From assembly GCA_964446955.1 (NCBI GenBank), contig CAYUQJ010000009.1, positions 1-64,000 of the forward strand: a stretch of 64,000 nt of DNA, written 5' to 3'. This stretch comes from Leptolinea sp964446955. Lineage in GTDB: Bacteria; Chloroflexota; Anaerolineae; Anaerolineales; Anaerolineaceae. A program made the translations under genes and the position numbers. How positions within the stretch are numbered: the stretch's first letter is position 1; every line of letters begins with the position of its first letter. The notes beneath the pieces are model-generated. The model ran no database searches. It saw nothing but the letters and a program-made list of their open reading frames with translations, and was not told where the DNA came from. This document shows positions 61,555 through 64,000 of this stretch, piece by piece.

Positions 61555-61785
61555 ATGAGCAACCGCGAAGAAAACCTGGCTGATTTTGATCATAGAAAAA
61601 CAGGAGAAGGCAAGGTATTACTGTACTGGAAAGGAAGGTTAATAAAAACCCTTTCCGGTACGGCTGCCGCCCAATTTCTTGATAAAATGGAACAAGCTGA
61701 CCTCGAATCGGCCCGACTGTTGATTGCCAAGGCGACAGGAAATTTCAAACGGGGAAATGAACGCCAGTCCCCATCCACCATCTGA
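61555..61785 (+). CDS. Small hypothetical protein, 76 residues
   Basis: The protein is not recognised. It is soluble, with a β-hairpin (GKVLLYWKGRLIKTL) followed by an amphipathic helix (AAAQFLDKMEQADLESARLLIAKAT). It sits 15 bases before pheA and may be cotranscribed, so a role near aromatic synthesis is possible but not shown. The start has no ribosome site; a -10 box lies six bases upstream. Confidence 0.6.
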   Translation: MSNREENLADFDHRKTGEGKVLLYWKGRLIKTLSGTAAAQFLDKMEQADLESARLLIAKATGNFKRGNERQSPSTI

Positions 61786-61800
61786 CAGAAAGAGAAAAAT

Positions 61801-62646
61801 ATGCGCGCAGCCTTTCAGGGTGAACCAGGAGCTTATTCAGAAGCCGCCGTTTTTGAGTACTTCGATCAGACTGATGTATCGGCCGTGCCATGCGCATCAT
61901 TTGAAAAAGTCTTTGAAGCAGTATGCTCCGGTGATTGCCAGTATGGCGTGCTTCCCATAGAGAATTCGCTGGCGGGCAGCATCCATCAGAACTACGATCT
62001 ATTACTTTCAAATCCTCTCTGGGTTGTGGGAGAGCATTATCTGCGCGTCAGCCATTGTCTGATCGCTCAACCCGGAACCACATTGGATCAAATCAAAACT
62101 GTAATGAGCCACCCGCAGGCGCTGGCACAATGTGCCGGGTATTTGAAGAAAATGCCGGGTATAAAAATTGAACCCGTGTATGATACCGCCGGCAGCGTGA
62201 AGATCATCCGCAGTCAGAACGACCCGTCACTGGCAGCTATCGCGTCCATACAGGCAGCTCGTATTTTTGGAATGCAAGTATTGGCCGAGCATATTGAGGA
62301 CAACCAGGCCAATTTCACCCGTTTCCTTGTTGTCGCGAACGAACCCGTCCACCCGGTGGGAGACGCCAAAACGTCAATCGTTTTCACGGTAAAAAATGAA
62401 CCCGGATCGCTCTATCGGGCAATGCGTGAATTTGCCATTCGCGATATTGATTTGAGCAAGATCGAATCGCGTCCACTGGTTGGCACACCGTGGGATTACC
62501 TTTTCTATATAGATCTGACAGGCAGCGCTGAAGACGTACCGGTTGCAGAAGCACTGGGCAATTTAAAACAATTCGCGCTTATGCTTCGCGTTCTGGGTTC
62601 CTATCCATCAAGAAAACCGGCTGCCAATTCCTCAGAAACCCCTTGA
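61801..62646 (+). CDS. pheA: Prephenate dehydratase
   Basis: The 281-residue enzyme converts prephenate to phenylpyruvate for phenylalanine. The catalytic part has AAFQGEPGAYSEAAV, GVLPIENSLAGSIHQNYDLL and SHPQALAQCAGYL; the C-terminal ACT domain (about 190-275) has the ESRPLVGTPWDYLFYIDL Phe-binding motif, so feedback inhibition is likely. There is no fused chorismate mutase; a separate aroH lies downstream. A GAAAGAG site precedes the ATG. Confidence 0.95.
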   Translation: MRAAFQGEPGAYSEAAVFEYFDQTDVSAVPCASFEKVFEAVCSGDCQYGVLPIENSLAGSIHQNYDLLLSNPLWVVGEHYLRVSHCLIAQPGTTLDQIKTVMSHPQALAQCAGYLKKMPGIKIEPVYDTAGSVKIIRSQNDPSLAAIASIQAARIFGMQVLAEHIEDNQANFTRFLVVANEPVHPVGDAKTSIVFTVKNEPGSLYRAMREFAIRDIDLSKIESRPLVGTPWDYLFYIDLTGSAEDVPVAEALGNLKQFALMLRVLGSYPSRKPAANSSETP

Positions 62647-62670
62647 CTCATTATTTTTTTGAGCTACAAT
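62643..62670 (+). promoter_or_regulatory. Promoter of the aromatic attenuator operon
   Basis: TTGACT (62643-62648) overlaps the pheA stop codon; a 16-base spacer leads to TACAAT (62665-62670). Transcription would start near 62677, ten bases before the leader-peptide ATG. Confidence 0.78.
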
Positions 62671-62686
62671 AATCTGAAGGTTTGAA

Positions 62687-62767
62687 ATGAATTCCAAGAA
62701 CTTCTCCCGCTATTACTTTTATTTTTATTTTTATGGCGCCAGAGCCTCACGGCCGCCATTGGTTTAG
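62687..62767 (+). CDS. Tyr/Phe-rich leader peptide of a transcription attenuator
   Basis: A 26-codon frame starts at 62687 with a GAAGG site seven bases upstream. The product reads MNSKNFSR-YYFYFYFY-GARASRPPLV: residues 9-16 are eight consecutive Tyr/Phe codons, with another Phe at position 6. It lies between the promoter at 62643 and a strong terminator at 62801, before chorismate mutase and DAHP synthase. This is the arrangement of ribosome-mediated attenuators such as pheL. It was too short for ordinary gene calling. Confidence 0.88.
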   Translation: MNSKNFSRYYFYFYFYGARASRPPLV

Positions 62768-62800
62768 GTTAAGCGGGAATAATCGAAAGAAAAACCCCTG

Positions 62801-62834
62801 ACACGATGCCAACGGACGGCATCGTGTTTTTTTT
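62801..62834 (+). terminator. Attenuator terminator before aroH
   Basis: ACACGATGCC/GGCATCGTGT (62801-62810, 62818-62827) is a perfect 10-bp stem with a 7-base loop, followed directly by a run of T to 62834. It lies 16 bases before the aroH start. A competing pairing of 62753-62762 (CCGCCATTGG) with 62809-62819 (CCAACGGACGG) would prevent it; TCCCGCT (62705-62711) can pair with AGCGGGA (62772-62778). Confidence 0.9.
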
Positions 62835-62849
62835 GTATAAGGAGCAGAG

Positions 62850-63254
62850 ATGTTTGCAAGAGGAATTAGAGGCGCGATCACAGTCGAAAAAAACGAAGAA
62901 GATGACATTCTTCAGGCTACCCGGGAATTGCTGGAAACCATTCAGCAGGCCAATCCCACCCTTGCGCCCGACGATCTGACGTCCGCCCTGTTCACAATGA
63001 CACATGATCTGACTGCCGTTCACCCGGCGAAAGCGGCCCGTCAGATGGGATGGACAAACGTCCCTTTGATGTGCGCCCAGGAAATACCCGTAGAAAACAG
63101 CCTTCCATTGTGTATTCGTGTCCTGCTCACATGGAATACCACTCTGGATCAAAAAGATGTCAACCATGTTTATCTACGCCAGGCCGCGGCATTACGCCCC
63201 GACCTGGCGTTTATTTTTAATTCCAACCGGCCAGACAGCCACTCAGCGCTGTAA
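62850..63254 (+). CDS. aroH: Chorismate mutase, AroH type
   Basis: The 134-residue monofunctional mutase rearranges chorismate to prephenate. It starts FARGIRGAITVEKNEEDDI, with Arg4 and Arg7 of the active site, and has DLTSALFTMTHDLTAVHPAKAAR and PLMCAQEIPVENSLPLCIRVLL as in Bacillus AroH. A strong AAGGAG site lies just after the attenuator terminator. It is directly followed by DAHP synthase. Confidence 0.95.
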   Translation: MFARGIRGAITVEKNEEDDILQATRELLETIQQANPTLAPDDLTSALFTMTHDLTAVHPAKAARQMGWTNVPLMCAQEIPVENSLPLCIRVLLTWNTTLDQKDVNHVYLRQAAALRPDLAFIFNSNRPDSHSAL

Positions 63255-63278
63255 GCGGTTTTGCCAAGGAGATAAGCA

Positions 63279-64000
63279 ATGATGGTCATAATGAATGTGG
63301 ACGCTACAAAAGAACAGATTGACGCGGTGATCGCCAGAGTTGAAGCCAACAAATACAAGGTGATAGTCAACCAGGGTGATGAACGAACAGTGATCGCTGT
63401 TGTCGGTCCCAGCCCCTCCGTCATCCAGGAACAGATCATGTTCATGCCCGGGGTGGATCACACAGTTCCCATATCCAGACCGTATAAGGTGGCCTCACGG
63501 GAGTTCATCCCGGAAAACACGGTCTTCCCTCTGGATGGTTTTGTCGTTGGTGGTGATGAAATTGTGATCGTCGCCGGCCCCTGCGCCGTGGAAAGCCGGT
63601 CACAATTACTGGAAGCCGCCCATGCGGTAAAAGAAGCGGGAGCACAAGCCTTGCGCGGTGGCGCGTACAAACCCCGCTCATCCCCATACAGTTTCCAGGG
63701 ATTGGGAGAAGCTGGTTTGGAGATACTGGCAGAAGCCCGCGAAGTTACCGGCCTGCCGGTGTTCACCGAGGTGATGGCTCCCGAACAGGTGCCGCTGGTA
63801 GCCAAATACGCAGACGTGATGCAGATCGGTGCGCGCAATATGCAAAATTTCAACCTGTTGCACGCTGTCGGGGAATCGGATAAACCGGTGCTTCTCAAAC
63901 GCGGTCCATCGGCCTTGATCGAAGAATTACTGATGGCAGCCGAATACATCCTTTCTCATGGTAACCGCCGGGTGATCCTGTGCGAACGGGGTGTCCGAAC
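63279..64000 (+). CDS. aroF: 3-deoxy-7-phosphoheptulonate (DAHP) synthase, cut by window edge
   Basis: The frame starts at 63279 (MMVIMNVDATKEQIDAV) with an AAGGAG site and runs open for 240 codons to the window end. It has an N-terminal ferredoxin-like regulatory domain (about 1-70), then the catalytic barrel with VVAGPCAVES-type, GGAYKPRSSPYSFQGLG and QIGARNMQNF motifs. It makes the first intermediate of the shikimate pathway. Thermotoga-like enzymes of this form are inhibited by Tyr and Phe through that domain. Confidence 0.95.
   Translation, partial: MMVIMNVDATKEQIDAVIARVEANKYKVIVNQGDERTVIAVVGPSPSVIQEQIMFMPGVDHTVPISRPYKVASREFIPENTVFPLDGFVVGGDEIVIVAGPCAVESRSQLLEAAHAVKEAGAQALRGGAYKPRSSPYSFQGLGEAGLEILAEAREVTGLPVFTEVMAPEQVPLVAKYADVMQIGARNMQNFNLLHAVGESDKPVLLKRGPSALIEELLMAAEYILSHGNRRVILCERGVR

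Noticed and set aside
1..64000. tRNA, rRNA or insertion sequences
   Set aside because: No cloverleaf, rRNA core or transposase/inverted-repeat pair was recognised on either strand by eye; a dedicated tRNA scan would be needed for certainty.

Overview
The window looks like chromosomal DNA of a free-living, Gram-positive-type (monoderm) bacterium of intermediate GC content, most likely Chloroflexota and probably class Anaerolineae. This assignment is inferred from gene content and style: Thr/Pro-rich secreted proteins with T-P linkers, a complete type I-C CRISPR-Cas locus, GatCAB instead of a visible glutaminyl-tRNA synthetase, DUF4332, SagB and DoxX-type genes, and -10 boxes placed 6-7 bases before several start codons. 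No rRNA, tRNA or insertion sequence was seen, so the taxonomy is not proven.

Layout. 1-8.6 kb: the leader-end repeat of a CRISPR array (the rest lies left of the window) and a complete type I-C operon on the minus strand (cas3-cas5-cas8c-cas7-cas4-cas1-cas2). An internal start for the small subunit Cas11c lies inside cas8c, and a decayed Cas3 HD fragment precedes cas3. 8.7-11.9 kb: plus-strand genes for a 2H phosphoesterase, a NIF3-like protein, a MerR/GyrI regulator with a textbook 19-bp-spacer promoter, a DUF4332 protein and TrmO. 12-16.2 kb: a minus-strand corrinoid uptake operon, btuF-btuC-btuD followed by two tandem CobO adenosyltransferases, under a cobalamin riboswitch with a transcription terminator. 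16.2-29.4 kb: mixed housekeeping and accessory genes (toroid protein, secreted WD40/peptidoglycan-binding protein, VOC proteins, an ATP-grasp ligase, homoserine dehydrogenase, DegV, methyltransferase, DUF3267 zincin, NfeD-slipin pair, GNAT). 29.3-35.7 kb: a minus-strand series of a response regulator, asparaginase, MBL protein, GAF-PAS histidine kinase, coiled-coil membrane protein, Clp-fold membrane protease and rhomboid. 35.7-41.5 kb: MurJ, SagB-type oxidoreductase, CYTH protein and a large glycosyltransferase.

41.5-46.7 kb holds three tandem paralogues of a membrane-anchored surface protein. They share an anchor, an NPFPP linker and a Cys-paired Fn3-like domain but carry unrelated C-terminal extensions; one includes a 30-bp DNA tandem repeat. 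46.8-50.2 kb is gatCAB. 50.3-51.2 kb is a PadR-DUF2812 pair with a duplicated palindromic operator. 51.3-61.5 kb carries a UroD-like protein, a second glycosyltransferase, a methyltransferase, an HpcH aldolase/GNAT/Mth938 operon, a clostripain-family lipoprotein, a ferredoxin-like protein and DoxX.

The right end (61.8-64 kb) is an aromatic amino acid locus: pheA, chorismate mutase aroH and DAHP synthase (cut by the window edge). Between pheA and aroH lies an unannotated 26-codon leader peptide with eight consecutive Tyr/Phe codons, followed by a terminator and mutually exclusive pairings. This is a classical ribosome-mediated transcription attenuator and the most striking non-coding signal found here.
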